This document shows, in pieces, positions 41,546 through 52,444 of a stretch of 64,000 nt of DNA (the stretch's first letter is position 1; each line of letters starts with the position of its first letter). The position numbers and the translations under genes were made by a program. The notes beneath the pieces are model-generated. The model was not told the DNA's origin and ran no database searches. It saw nothing but the letters and a program-made list of their open reading frames with translations. This DNA is from Ischnura elegans (lineage: Eukaryota > Arthropoda > Insecta > Odonata > Coenagrionidae). The stretch is taken from NCBI RefSeq assembly GCF_921293095.1, contig NC_060254.1, positions 110,818,917 to 110,882,916 of the forward strand. The letters run 5' to 3'.

Positions 41546-41583
41546 CTGACTGAGGAGATGTCAAAACCTGCAGCCTTTATATT
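41546..41583 (-). promoter_or_regulatory. TATA box and TCAGT initiator of the lectin gene
   Basis: On the minus strand TATAAA (41581-41576) is followed by TCAGTC with its A at 41551, which places the TATA box at about -30. TCAGT is the arthropod initiator consensus. This predicts a 5' UTR of about 75 nt before the ATG at 41476. Focused TATA/Inr promoters are typical of inducible genes, which would suit an immune-type lectin; that is inference. Confidence 0.65.
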
Positions 41584-41589
41584 TTGTAT

Positions 41590-43100
41590 CTCCATCACCG
41601 AGGACCAGCCATATCCGGAAGGATCTGTGTGTCAACTACGTGATGTACCACACACGTGCAATGTATTCAAATAACATCCGGCTGACTTTGTGCATACCTT
41701 TTGATACTCAACTCGTGTGGAAAACAGACGTGGGCGGAATCTTAATGATTCAGTATTCACGTGTTGTTGATAACTAATAGCCAATAATAACAGCTCATCG
41801 AGTTGCTCTTTGAATAGGACACGTGGGAATAACGTAAAGTTGATGACAGTATCCTCACATGTTCACGTAATTCAACTGCATATTCGCATTTATAGGGTGG
41901 GCATAAATATGTCATTATTGCAGATATTCAATCGTATCCGCAACTAAGCTGTAAACTAATATTTTTATACAAACGGTTGTGAAAGTGGCTGCTTGAATGT
42001 GCAACATATTAAAATATTTGTTGCGGATTTTTTTAGACAGGCAAGATGTTCGCATGATAACAGTTCTTTTTCTCTCAAACTTTATTTTTACCTCTTAGCA
42101 GGTTTTAAAAGTAAGCATTTAGCTGGGTATATATTTTAACACATGCTTAATGGCATTGTCTTTTTTTTCTGATAGAGTTTAATATCTACTTTTTTCCTGC
42201 ATACATCTCCAATTGCCTCAAATAATTTGTTAGATTTTCATGTCTAAAAATTTTCCGTATCAAGTCAAATTTTCCTATTTCTGATAGCAGATTAACGCCT
42301 GGGAACATCACCTATGTTGCCACGACTTTTTCAATGCCATATTTGTTGTGGAATTTGGAATGGCAAACGCATGTCAGAACTGATGATGCTACCATTGAAT
42401 TGTCCTTATTCTAGCTAGAATTAATTATTTTTTATGCGATACTTGTAAGATACCGTATTTTTCGTTTAATAACCTATTCCCTATGAGGTGGGTCAGCTTC
42501 GTTTAACTCCCATCGCCGCGGCCAGGGTCCGCGGTTCCGTCGAGGAAGTATAATATATTACCTTCATTATGATCATTCGCCGCCAACTTCATGTTCAATT
42601 TTGTGATTATATATCTTTGGAATAGAGCCATTTTGCCACGTCAAGATGTAATGGCAAATACATCCATGCACTCTAAGCAATAGGCAAGAAAATTATGAGT
42701 TTAGCCCGCCACGAACAATCGCAAATAGTTAAATCGCGCTTAATATCTCTATATTAATGTTCTGCGGACGGAAACTGTACTAGAAAAATTCTCCTCAATA
42801 GAATGCCGTCGTTAAGGCTGGGTCTCTAAGGAAGAGGCATTCCTAAGACTTTGAATTCGAGGCCGCGGTACGGAGGTCTAATTGAAGGGAGGATAGCGGA
42901 AGAAGAAAAGCAAATAGGGGCGAGAGAAGAAATGAATGTAAAGACTGCATGAGTTTCCTGGTGCCACCCGAAGAGGCCAGCACGCTGGGGCCCACTTCGC
43001 AGTCTTCGACACGGAGAGAAAAAAAAAGACGAAGGCCGAATTGCCGGCCCTATAGCGCCTCTAACGCTGCACACCTATACGAATGGCCATGTCTTCAAAA
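41590..43100. other. no feature recognised
   Basis: Upstream flank of the lectin gene. AT-rich, no convincing coding frame or element end. A short GC-rich inverted repeat CCGCGG...CCGCGG lies at about 42515-42535. Confidence 0.4.
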
Positions 43101-43104
43101 TGGA

Positions 43105-43360
43105 CCTGGGCCAGTGGCGCCGATTCCATGGGGCCTGAGGGGCCCTCAAAACGCGTTATGGGTGTGAGGAAAAAATGTGTCAGGCTTTTCGATTTTTTCC
43201 AGTGTCCAGGTATCGAGATTCGAGCTATCAGGGTTCTAATGTTGATCATATGACTTTTCTAAAATGCTCGAAAAACTTTTAACTCACTACTTACTTATAA
43301 AATTTCACGGGGCAAGATCCCCGATTAACCCCCCCGCCCCCGAATATTTTGAAGTGAAAA
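43105..43360 (+). mobile_element. MITE family 2, copy 1
   Basis: This matches 52187-52440 on the opposite strand: CAGTGGCGCCGATTCCATGG, GGCCTGAGGGG, GGTTCTAATGTTGATCATAT, TCTAAAATGCT and a C-rich right end followed by GAATATTTT. The CAGTGGCG end recalls the hAT-like MITE at 13782. No target duplication was clear. Confidence 0.7.
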
Positions 43361-43593
43361 CTTTTTTAACGGCGTTAAGCACTTTTGTGGAATGGGGAAA
43401 AAGCATAGAATTCGCCACGTCACCGACGTCACCGCCCCGACACCGCGATGGCTACAGCGAGATATACATATGTATAGTGTGTATAGTGCATACAATGGCA
43501 TAGGTTGCGTCACCGCTATACTTTAATTGGGAACAGTCAGTCTCGGAACTGTACTTTGTTAATATATTGTTAACATATAGTACAATTTAAGGC

Positions 43594-44296
43594 TGTTTCT
43601 TTTATGTGTTAATTTTATCAGAAACTCATATGGGTAGCGATGAAATAATTGATATCCCAAATTTTAACTTTGTTGCAAGTTTCAAAAGAAATAATCGACC
43701 AGCAGGAGGAAGAGCTATTTATCAAAATGTGGACACACTTCATTATTGCAAAAATTACATGGATGTGCATGCGAAATACGCCAGCATGTTCAACACTACT
43801 ACTTCTGATATCGGCGATATGTGTATATGTCGTTGCCACTCTGGTGATAGTCAGTTCATCATTATGGTTGCCGTTTACATTTCTCCGGAAAATTCATTAC
43901 GTGCTATACGAGACTTTTTGTATGAAAATTTATTTATATATTCTCATGACGCATTTGCATTGCTTAAAAAAAATTGGAAAAAGATTTGATGATTTGCCAA
44001 TCATTTTGAGTGGAGATTTCAACATAAACTTTGCAGACGATAAAAATATATCATTAATTGAATTTTTAAATAATGAATTTGGTTTAAAAATGTCAATTGA
44101 TCGCAATCTCAGCACTACGAAACATAAAACTACAATAGATGTGGTCTTTACAAGACATTTAAATAGATTTGAATCAAAATTGTTCATTTCTTATTTTAGC
44201 TACCATAAACCTATTATATCAGTTTTACAAATTGATGATGATGGTGCTGGTCGTCAAGGTGGTGAAAGTGTTGTTCAAACTGTACATGAAAGTTAA
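43594..44296 (+). pseudogene. APE-type endonuclease remnant, Helentron-like
   Basis: The frame reads LILSETHMGSDE, IPNFNFVASFKRNNRPAGG, VAVYISPENSLRAI and then shifts by one base at an A run near 43966-43973 to FDDLPIILSGDFNINFADD, STTKHKTTIDVVFTR and ISYFSYHKPIIS, ending at a stop in 44296. The order (SET, GGxAIY, SGDFN, TTID-VF, SYHKP) is that of an AP-endonuclease-like domain. The YFSYHKP ending and overall pattern match, from memory, the endonuclease fused to Helitron/Helentron helicases in arthropods rather than the LINE endonucleases in this window. No helicase sequence was seen upstream. Confidence 0.6.
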
Positions 44297-44299
44297 CTT

Positions 44300-46500
44300 T
44301 TCAGAAGTATAAAATGCATTATGTAAACTAGTTTTTAAAATATTGTAAAATAGTGCAATAAAAGCATATTACATTGTAACATAAATAATAGATGTAAAAA
44401 TTTTGTGCGGTAAATAAATAAAAGCTTATTATATTTTAATATATAAATGATATTACTTTCTATTCATACACATCGTATTTTAATATTTATTTAATAATAA
44501 ACAGTTTGCTGAAAAAAAAATAATTTAAATTTTTGTTGAAAAATGAATAATACTGGAAAAATTAGTTCTTTAATAATATTTAATCTATATAAAAAATAAA
44601 TGGATAATAATGATTTCAGTTTTCACTTCTGTCAACGAGTCCCACGACTGCCCCGTTTTTTTGTAAGTCGCCATCCCTGACGTGGGCTGCCTTCATAAAA
44701 TTTTGCGCATTTTGACTGTGTTAACCGCCGGATGCATTGCCCACGGGACTAATTTGGCGCGTGGAGCACGACGACTGAGTGAAAACAAAATGGCCGCAGA
44801 GGATGTTGAGCGCATCTGCGTAATGTGCCATTACATACTATAAAATAAATTGAAATGGCTTGACTGGACGTGCCAACAGCGAATCGGACAAGGTTGCGAG
44901 CTGTGGAGAATAACTGATAACCTGTCGGGAGCTGAACAGTGGCATTGCCTTTAGGCCAATGGAACACATGTAGCACGTTTATTAGAAATAATTCGAGGGG
45001 CACTTCAAATTGATTTTGGGTTCGTAAATATCCATGGAGAATGATGTGTGAGGCAAATACTCATGGTAAACATCCATAGCCTGGGTAAATACCCAACGTA
45101 AAAGCTTTTTCAAGAAGTGGTATTCCTTCTAAGGTTCTACTGAAGCATTGATTGCAAAAGGAATTGAAAATTACTTAGGCTCTCTTATTTATGCATAAAA
45201 AATTGTTTCAAAATGATTCCACATAAGTAATTAAATTATTATATGCATTCGGACCATTACACAGGTATGCAGTGATTTAAAAGATTACCTTAAATTCGTA
45301 AATTCTAATTGCTTCATCACTTCAGAGTCAATGATGTTGCATCTGTTTTGTTTACGTTTTTAATTTGTTTTTCTTCAACATAATAGTTGGGTTTGGATGA
45401 TATTGTTACTCTTTTATGATCTATAGTCATGTTGCCTTGTGTACAATAAAACTGCATGTATTGTTTAATGATGGCTTTGTTGCGAAACAGAATTTGGTAT
45501 TTGCAAGCAAATGATAATGACCTCAATCTATGAATCTAAATCTATGAATAAAATTGCAGAGAATTATTATACTTAAAGCATTCCAGATTTAAATCCGCGT
45601 TTCCGATCAAAGGATCATTCTGGCAGAAGTCGATGAGAACTCCCATTTTTAACATAAAAAATATCTTATCTCCTAATTATTCTCTGGAAATACAATGATT
45701 TTTCGCAGAAGAATTTTTACAAAGTCATATCGCAGTAACATTCACTAAATTTTGCATTGCCAAATAATCTCTCGCCATAGCTCACATTTAAGTGTTTCCA
45801 ACATGAATTGCCGCGTTTAAAATTAAATAGCTCTTCGATTTCAGTTTTCCATTTATCGAGCAAATACGTGAGAATATAAATGAATCACAAGACCACTCAG
45901 TGGGCTAATGCGGCTCTTTTGGGTAGAAACTCTCGTTCAAAATTAATAGAGGTCAAGTTGTGGTCAGAATTGAGTTTTTATGGTAATCATTTTTGTTCCT
46001 CTCCGGCTGTTTTTTTCCCTAATTCAGTGCAATGAAAGCCCTCGAAGCTGCGGTTCATGGCGGACAAGTTTTAAGTCAATTTTGAGATGAGAGGTATGAG
46101 AGGAGAAATTGTCCTAAGTCTGTCAATTAACAGGTTTTAAAATTCAGTATTCCGAGTTTTTTCTCTTTGGCTCCGAGAACAAGAGAGGGGCTTTTTACAC
46201 AATGTCACCAGAGAAAATATAATCCAAAGTGAGATAGCCGTGCTTTGTCGACTCATCCCAACATTTCTTCATTGATACAGTTTAACTTTTTTTTGGATGC
46301 GATGAAATCAACATTCCTGGATGACGAGGTGGTGATGACGAGGCATATTTTGTGGAAAATCGAAATAAATGAAAATGATGGACAACCCTATCCCAGTCAC
46401 CATGTGTATTTAATGCATTGCTGCAAAACCAGTGACAGGGATGTTAAATGATTTAGGTTCTAATAAAATCTACTTATTGTAGTAGATTGATCGACACAGG
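44300..46500. other. no feature recognised
   Basis: AT-rich sequence; small frames (44749-45003, 45317-45526, 46245-46451) have no motif. Confidence 0.4.
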
Positions 46501-47535
46501 TAATATCAGCTATAAGCTTGGAGTTGAAGAGTTATTCAGTAAAACACGTGGTACATTGGTTGGAGGGCAATGGTGGTTCCCTAGAGGATACAACCACGAG
46601 GGCCGGGAATAAAGTGTGCCAGACCTATTCACCCAGTCACCTCGGGAGGGGTGTGGAGAGAGGAAAAGAGGGGATCAAAGGTCGCCTTCGGGGTGAGGAT
46701 AAGGTTGGAAAGAAGGAGAAATCCCACGCCGTCATTGGGGGGACGAAGGCCAACATTAGTGAAACCGCATACGGAAGGGAAAGAGTTTTCTATGAAGATG
46801 AAAAATCGTGCGATACTTCCCCAGAAGGCACGTGGTACTCTATGGTAATCACGACCTGCAGTGCAGCTGACTCTTTATGGGACTGGATCCTCTGTAAAAC
46901 GTTTGTCTTGGATGTAAAGGCAGTGCTGACGGAATTTCGATGTCAAGTTTGAATGCCTTTCATAAAGTTGGAGTACCCAGATACTCACCTCAGTGGATCA
47001 TGAAGGTTTGTCCCTTATTTGACGGAGAAGGCGATGGTCAACACAGGCAATGGGTCGGCGACAAACTCAATCCTGCTCGTCGAGTCGAATTGTCCAATAG
47101 CTTCTTATTTACTTCAACTCCTACGGCAACTCAAATCCCAGCTGAGTCAACCACCCGCCTCCAACCTCTCCTTTCTTCGTCAACTCAGTGTCTTTGATGG
47201 TAGAGGACCTCGGCGGGTGGTGTAATTCTCCGCCACAGTACAAGGGAAGACACCGGTCAATCGGGGACTGTGATGTCTGAGGGCAACTGGGCCCAAGACA
47301 TATAAAGCGGCGTTGTCCCGCGAGCATTGCGCACTTTTTGTTGTGGTGATGCTCCCGTCGAGTGCTCGTCGCTGAAAGAGCAGTTCCCGAGAGATTGAAC
47401 CCACGGCACCTTCTTAAAGACCACCGCTTCCTCCGCAGCCAAGGTAATTTCGTACCCAATCCACTCACCTCCTCCTTCCTCTCGAATGATAAACAAGTTA
47501 TCATATTGCCCACTAATTTTATTATGGCAGGTCAT
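46500..47535. other. mixed-composition region, no gene identified
   Basis: Several overlapping frames on both strands (46518-46952, 46940-47225, 47121-47574) with no recognised domain; their mutual overlap argues against coding. Confidence 0.35.
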
Positions 47536-47536
47536 T

Positions 47537-47624
47537 ACACGTGTTTCGATTGCTACACAATCATCATCGATCATTTTGATCGATTGTGAATTTAAATCGA
47601 TTGTCTAACAATCGAATCACGTGT
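47537..47624 (-). repeat. snap-back element with hammerhead-like core
   Basis: The outer arms 47537-47552 and 47609-47624 (15 of 16 matched) enclose further inverted segments based on CGATTGT. On the minus strand TGATGA (47561-47566) is followed by a 5-bp stem GATTG/CAATC with loop TGTAG, and then GAAAC (47543-47547). This is the tidiest of the hammerhead-like cores here, except that the base before TGATGA is A rather than C. Confidence 0.65.
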
Positions 47625-47658
47625 GGTATGCTGTTATGAAAAAAATATTGGGCAGAGA

Positions 47659-47875
47659 CTATGAGGGTTCTAGGTGAACCCTCTTAAGGGTACAACGCAC
47701 CGGGGCCGGGAACCAGGCCCGTGACTTATACGCCCGATCATCCGGGGAGGGGCTGGAGAGGGAGGAAAAAGGATAGAGGCGCTGCCGCGATGGGAGCCCG
47801 CCGACGCCTCCGGGAAAGGATAGGAGCGGAAGGGAGGGGACGCGGGAAAAACACACCAACGCTATAGAAGCGAAG
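47659..47875 (+). repeat. GC-rich dispersed repeat B, copy 2
   Basis: Same-orientation match to 29518-29735. The composition is much more GC-rich than the surroundings on both sides. Confidence 0.75.
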
Positions 47876-48289
47876 CAAGCAAGCAGCCTGCATCGTAGCG
47901 GCGTTCATAGCCTCGCACCCAGGTGGCTTCACATAGCAGCAACCAGACGTCACACGGGCTTTTCCCAGCAATCATACTTAGCCGTCACGTTTTCGTGCGC
48001 TTGAAAATTTTCACTTTTCATTTAATCGCATAAAATAGATATCGTCATTCAGGTAAAAATGTAAAAGCGTAAATTGCGTACTCCAGGAGCAGTAATCTTT
48101 CGATTTGAGAATAAAAAAATTAGGAAACCAGCCTATTCGGGGGTGTCCATTAACGACCTATCTTTTCTTGCTTATAAATTACATCTGTTTTTCTTTCTAC
48201 TTTTTATACGCCACCGCAATCCTCGTGACTGCACGATCGATTCAAACTCCACCCTATTTTCTCGCGTGATTTGTAACTCGGCATCCCAT

Positions 48290-48420
48290 CTTATTCTTTG
48301 TTTCCCGTAGAGGGTGCTTTTTTCCTGATTTCCTCTCCACACTCTCTACATAATTCTTTCCTCTTCTCCTTTTTTTCCCATATGACCAAGCCATCTAATT
48401 TTCCTGCTCCTAACTACAGC
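48290..48420 (-). pseudogene. possible RTE-type LINE tail
   Basis: On the minus strand a stretch reads SRKIRWLGHMGKKGEEERIM, a stop, and RVWRGNQ, similar to the R-x-R-W-L-G-H block after RTE polymerases. It is too short to place firmly. Confidence 0.35.
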
Positions 48421-48574
48421 CACAATAGCAAGCTTTCACCATATATATCCCTCAGTTCTACATTTCTTTCAGCCCTTTGCGTCCTATATTTCAAACGTTG
48501 GCCCATAAATTATTCACAATGTTTAAATTTCATGTAAATTCCCGTTATTTTGCTGCTCCAAGTGAACTTGCTTG

Positions 48575-48745
48575 TGACAGAGGTAGCACAGTTTTCACTC
48601 TCGTCACATTCTGAATTTTATTCGCGCAGTAAGTAAACGTTACCGTGAATACGCCAACTTAAATGGTTTCATTTGCGTTAGTAATATGGTTTAAGATAAT
48701 ACGGGTACCAAATTTTCATATTTGTGTAAGAATGAAGAAATGGGT
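48575..48745 (+). repeat. dispersed repeat D, copy 1
   Basis: This matches 50828-50995 in the same orientation: GAATACGCCAACTTAAATGG, ATGGTTTAA(G/T)AT and GAATGAAG. Identity is unknown. Confidence 0.65.
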
Positions 48746-49804
48746 GTATATCGTAATGACAGGAGGGTGACGTAGCAACTCCATGGGCAATACCAGGAGG
48801 GTGATGAGGCAATGATTAGTTAATGATGAATTATATCATGAAGGATAGATAATAGCGCATCTCAAAGTACTTAAGCATGGTGGCTGGACATAAGAGTCTG
48901 TGGGTTGACAACACTTCATACGAGTCATCATCGTCGCCACCTGAAATATAGGTACGAAATGTATGCGCGCTTGCTTTAAGGCGTGAATTGGTAAAATAAG
49001 GAGAGAAATGAAAAACAAAAACGTTCGATCACAACATTTATTGTTGATTTTCCCCTAAATCAGACTGAATGCAATTTTAGAAGCGCTGTTTAATTCTTTA
49101 TTGCGGTCTACGTTCCAGCACCCTGTTTCAGGTTTTTTTGCTGGATTTTGGTTGCTGTTTATTCAGAAAAATATCACTATTTTCGAATCGATGTTTGAGG
49201 CCTCTCAGCAATTTATATTTGCAATGCAACTATTGAGCTCAGGCTTCAGTGAAGTTAGAGAAAAGTGTGCGCTATTTATGTATTTTTTTGTAGAGAGTTT
49301 ATCTAGAATGTGTACAATATATTTATTGAAATAGTGTCAAGCGCTTAAACCGACCTTTAATATGACGTATTAGTCTATATCAAGTGATTTCATATGAAGC
49401 ATTAAGTCTTGAATATATTTTATATGGGATAATATTTCGTTTGAGCATCCGAAAATAGATAGTGTTTTTTTTGCTTTCACCGGGATAACAAATGCAAAAT
49501 TCTTTATCATTTAAATATTGCGTAATATGACGCTGGATTGAGCAATAAATTAGTGACCCATATAATTTCTCAGTTTCGTTTATTTTCCTTGCTCGAATGC
49601 ATATAATCTCCGTGCCGGCGGGAGGTTCATTAGACCAGTCATAACTGCGTTAGCTCTTGCAATGTGGATAACAATTAGCCCCATCTGCACTCCATTGCCA
49701 ATTAATGCCACGGTCGCAATGAATATTTTCACATAACTTATCGGGAGGCATTGAATTGATCACTATGGGAAACAGTAAAAATCGTGTAATTCTTTTAATA
49801 TGTA

Positions 49805-50500
49805 TCGAGTTAATGTAGAATAGAATGTAGAATATGTATTAATTATGCCCTGGGCACCATCCTTGGAACAGAATAGAATATCAATAATTGTATCCCCAAA
49901 AAGGTCATTGGGTGCATGAAAATAGAACAGAAATAATACTTTGCTACAAAAAAAAATAAATGTAATAGTGGAGAAATAGATACAGGTATGAGATAAAAAT
50001 TATGACAGGATAACAAAGTAACAAGGATTTAAATTGAACAGCATTCGTAATAAATATGCTGTGATTTATTTAGCAGAGTAAATTTCATTTTTGCCTGCAT
50101 TGAGTGGAGCCATGTGTAATTCACTTTTGATTACATTAATGGAGTTCTTCTGTTTTAAACCCTCAGGGAGAGAATTCCAATCTTTAGATGAGAAATGATT
50201 TTTAGTTGGCAGTAGTTCGCGGAATTGGATAACGTAAAGAATAGCCCTTTGTGAGAGAAATCATCAAAGCGGTTCCTGATCTATTATAAAAAATGATGAG
50301 TTAATTCTCTCCCTGACAATCTGAAAGAGAGAAAGAGAACTCCAAGAAAATATTTCCTTCGGTCACAATTATTTAGCCGACCTACTCTTATTCTATCCTG
50401 GGATTCCTGAAACGAATGAATGGATTTGTGATGTGACGAATTCTATCTATTAGTACCTACACATAAAGGATTTCATTGAAAAAATACATGCGGCGATGAA
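49805..50500 (-). pseudogene. decayed 3' portion of CR1-P
   Basis: This aligns with 14210-14790: a GAATA-type tail, TATTAATTATGCCCTGGG, the region CCCTCAGGGAGAGAATTCCA (equivalent to 14535-14555) and AAATATTTCCTTCGGTCACA. Small indels and stops break the frame throughout. It is clearly older than the copy at 14210-18660. Confidence 0.75.
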
Positions 50501-50827
50501 GATTCATCAAATGTGAAAGTGCAGGATTCGTTTTCAAATGATAACATCGATGATTTTTATATGTGATATTATATCCAAGTCAATACGATTTCCTTCCCGT
50601 GGGAAACGAGTCCTTCAGCTATCGTTATAAAGTATCTACTCAAACTCAAAAGTCTACAATCGAAGTCAGAATTTAGTTTATTTTATCCCTTAGACAATTG
50701 ATTTCTTCAGCTCCACTAATCACATCACTCTTTTTCCATATATTTGAAAACCTTGTGGGAAAATCTAATTCTTTTCGGTTTGGCATATGAATACCCATTT
50801 TGTGCTGCAAACGAAAAAAATCAGTTG

Positions 50828-50995
50828 TGGCAATGGCGGAACCGTTTTCACGCTCATGACTTTAGGAATTTTCTTTGCACAAAAAGCAAATGATGATGTG
50901 AATACGCCAACTTAAATGGTTTTACTTGTATTAATAACATGGTTTAATATGATACTAAAAACTCAATTTTGATACTTTTGAAAGAATGAAGCATT
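50828..50995 (+). repeat. dispersed repeat D, copy 2
   Basis: See the match at 48575-48745. It is diverged from that copy by scattered substitutions. Confidence 0.65.
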
Positions 50996-50999
50996 GACT

Positions 51000-52180
51000 A
51001 TGTTTCAAACCGTAACGGCAGGAGAGAATTTTGGAAATTCTTAGTTAATCTGTGTATTATTTTCGAAATATTTTTGAAAAGTTTGCAAGTTAAATAATTA
51101 AATAATGTTAATAACATCAGTAGCTTCTTTATTTTACGATTAAAAATTTTAAGATTACATAGATAAAAAACAGATTCGACCTTAAAGCGACCCCAGACGC
51201 TTTTGTCTGTTGGTGGGATCACTTTCAGAAAAATTATCGTAGTACTGTGTGTATTCTTGAATAATTATAATTAAAAAAATGTAGATGAAATTTTCATACG
51301 TAAGCCGGATAAAATACCGATACAGTCAAGTAAATCAATTAAATTGAAATATAATTTTTGTTAATTAAAAGAGAAGAAATAAGAATGTGGTATGAAAATA
51401 CTACTTCTACGAGATATCCCTATAATATTTCTGTTGTAAATAGCCTGAATTTCACACATATTAGGAAGTATATATATTGTTATTCTCTTCCCAAGTTTAA
51501 ATTTATTCAATTTAATTTTAACGTGATCCATACGACAGTTTTGAATCGATTTCATAATAGCCTGAATTATTTCTCAAAAATACTAATTTCTTACGTATCT
51601 GTCGCAGAAATGCACACAATATCATCCCTCAATGGTATACTAATTTTTTACAAACATGTTGACTCTCAAGATCATTATAAGAATTTGCACATTTTTATCC
51701 ACATATTTCTTCTGTTCAATTTACAGAAACTGAATGCGAAAATAATTTTTTGTTTCATGGAATACGTTCGAGTTTTCGTTGCACGAAACCATTTAAGAGA
51801 ACGAGCTGCAAATGAGGAATTGAGGAATTTGGTATAAAAATAAAATATCATCGCTTTTATGCCATCTTTTTCAAGGTCTTCTTTTACTTTATATTATTTA
51901 CATAAATATCGTAAAAAAACCCAGGATGAGCAGTATCACAGAACACTCAAGATAAAGATTAAAAACTCACATTAATAACTGAATTTCCGGTGGCATTACC
52001 ACCTTCCTCGGAGTTAGGTATATAAAGGATTCTCTACTCCAGCAACTCTATTGATTCCCACCGATCGCCGTAAATAATGGCGCTCCAATTGCTAGGATAC
52101 TTCCCAAAATACGTATTAGCCCGCAAGAGATATGCGCCGAATTCAATCGCTTATACAAAAAAATTAGGTCCATGTCAACT
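51000..52180. other. no gene recognised
   Basis: The frame at 51358-51837 (159 codons) is AT-rich, lacks motifs and overlaps an antisense frame; I do not regard it as a gene. Confidence 0.35.
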
Positions 52181-52186
52181 ATCTGA

Positions 52187-52440
52187 TAACCAGGGGTGCC
52201 TATTTACAAAAAATATTGGGGGGGCCGAAACCGAGGACCTTGCCCAGGTAAATGAGTTTTAAGTGTTTTAAGCATTTTAGAAGAGTCATATGATCAACAT
52301 TAGAACCCTGATCACTCGAATCTCAATATCTGGACACTCCGGGGAAAATTGACTAGCCTGACACATTTTTCCTCACATCTGTAACGAATTCTTGGGGGGC
52401 TCGGCCCCCCTCAGGCCCCATGGAGTCGGCCCCACTGCTG
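52187..52440 (-). mobile_element. MITE family 2, copy 2
   Basis: Reverse-strand match to 43105-43360. Left-end homology begins at AGTGGGGCCGACTCCATGG, and the far end shows a run of G before AATATTTTTTG. Confidence 0.7.
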
Positions 52441-52444
52441 ATAA

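Noticed and set aside
46518..47574. Cluster of overlapping frames of 65-144 codons
   Set aside because: They overlap on both strands with no domain or splice support.
51358..51837. 159-codon frame
   Set aside because: Very AT-rich, no domain, and overlapped by an antisense frame.
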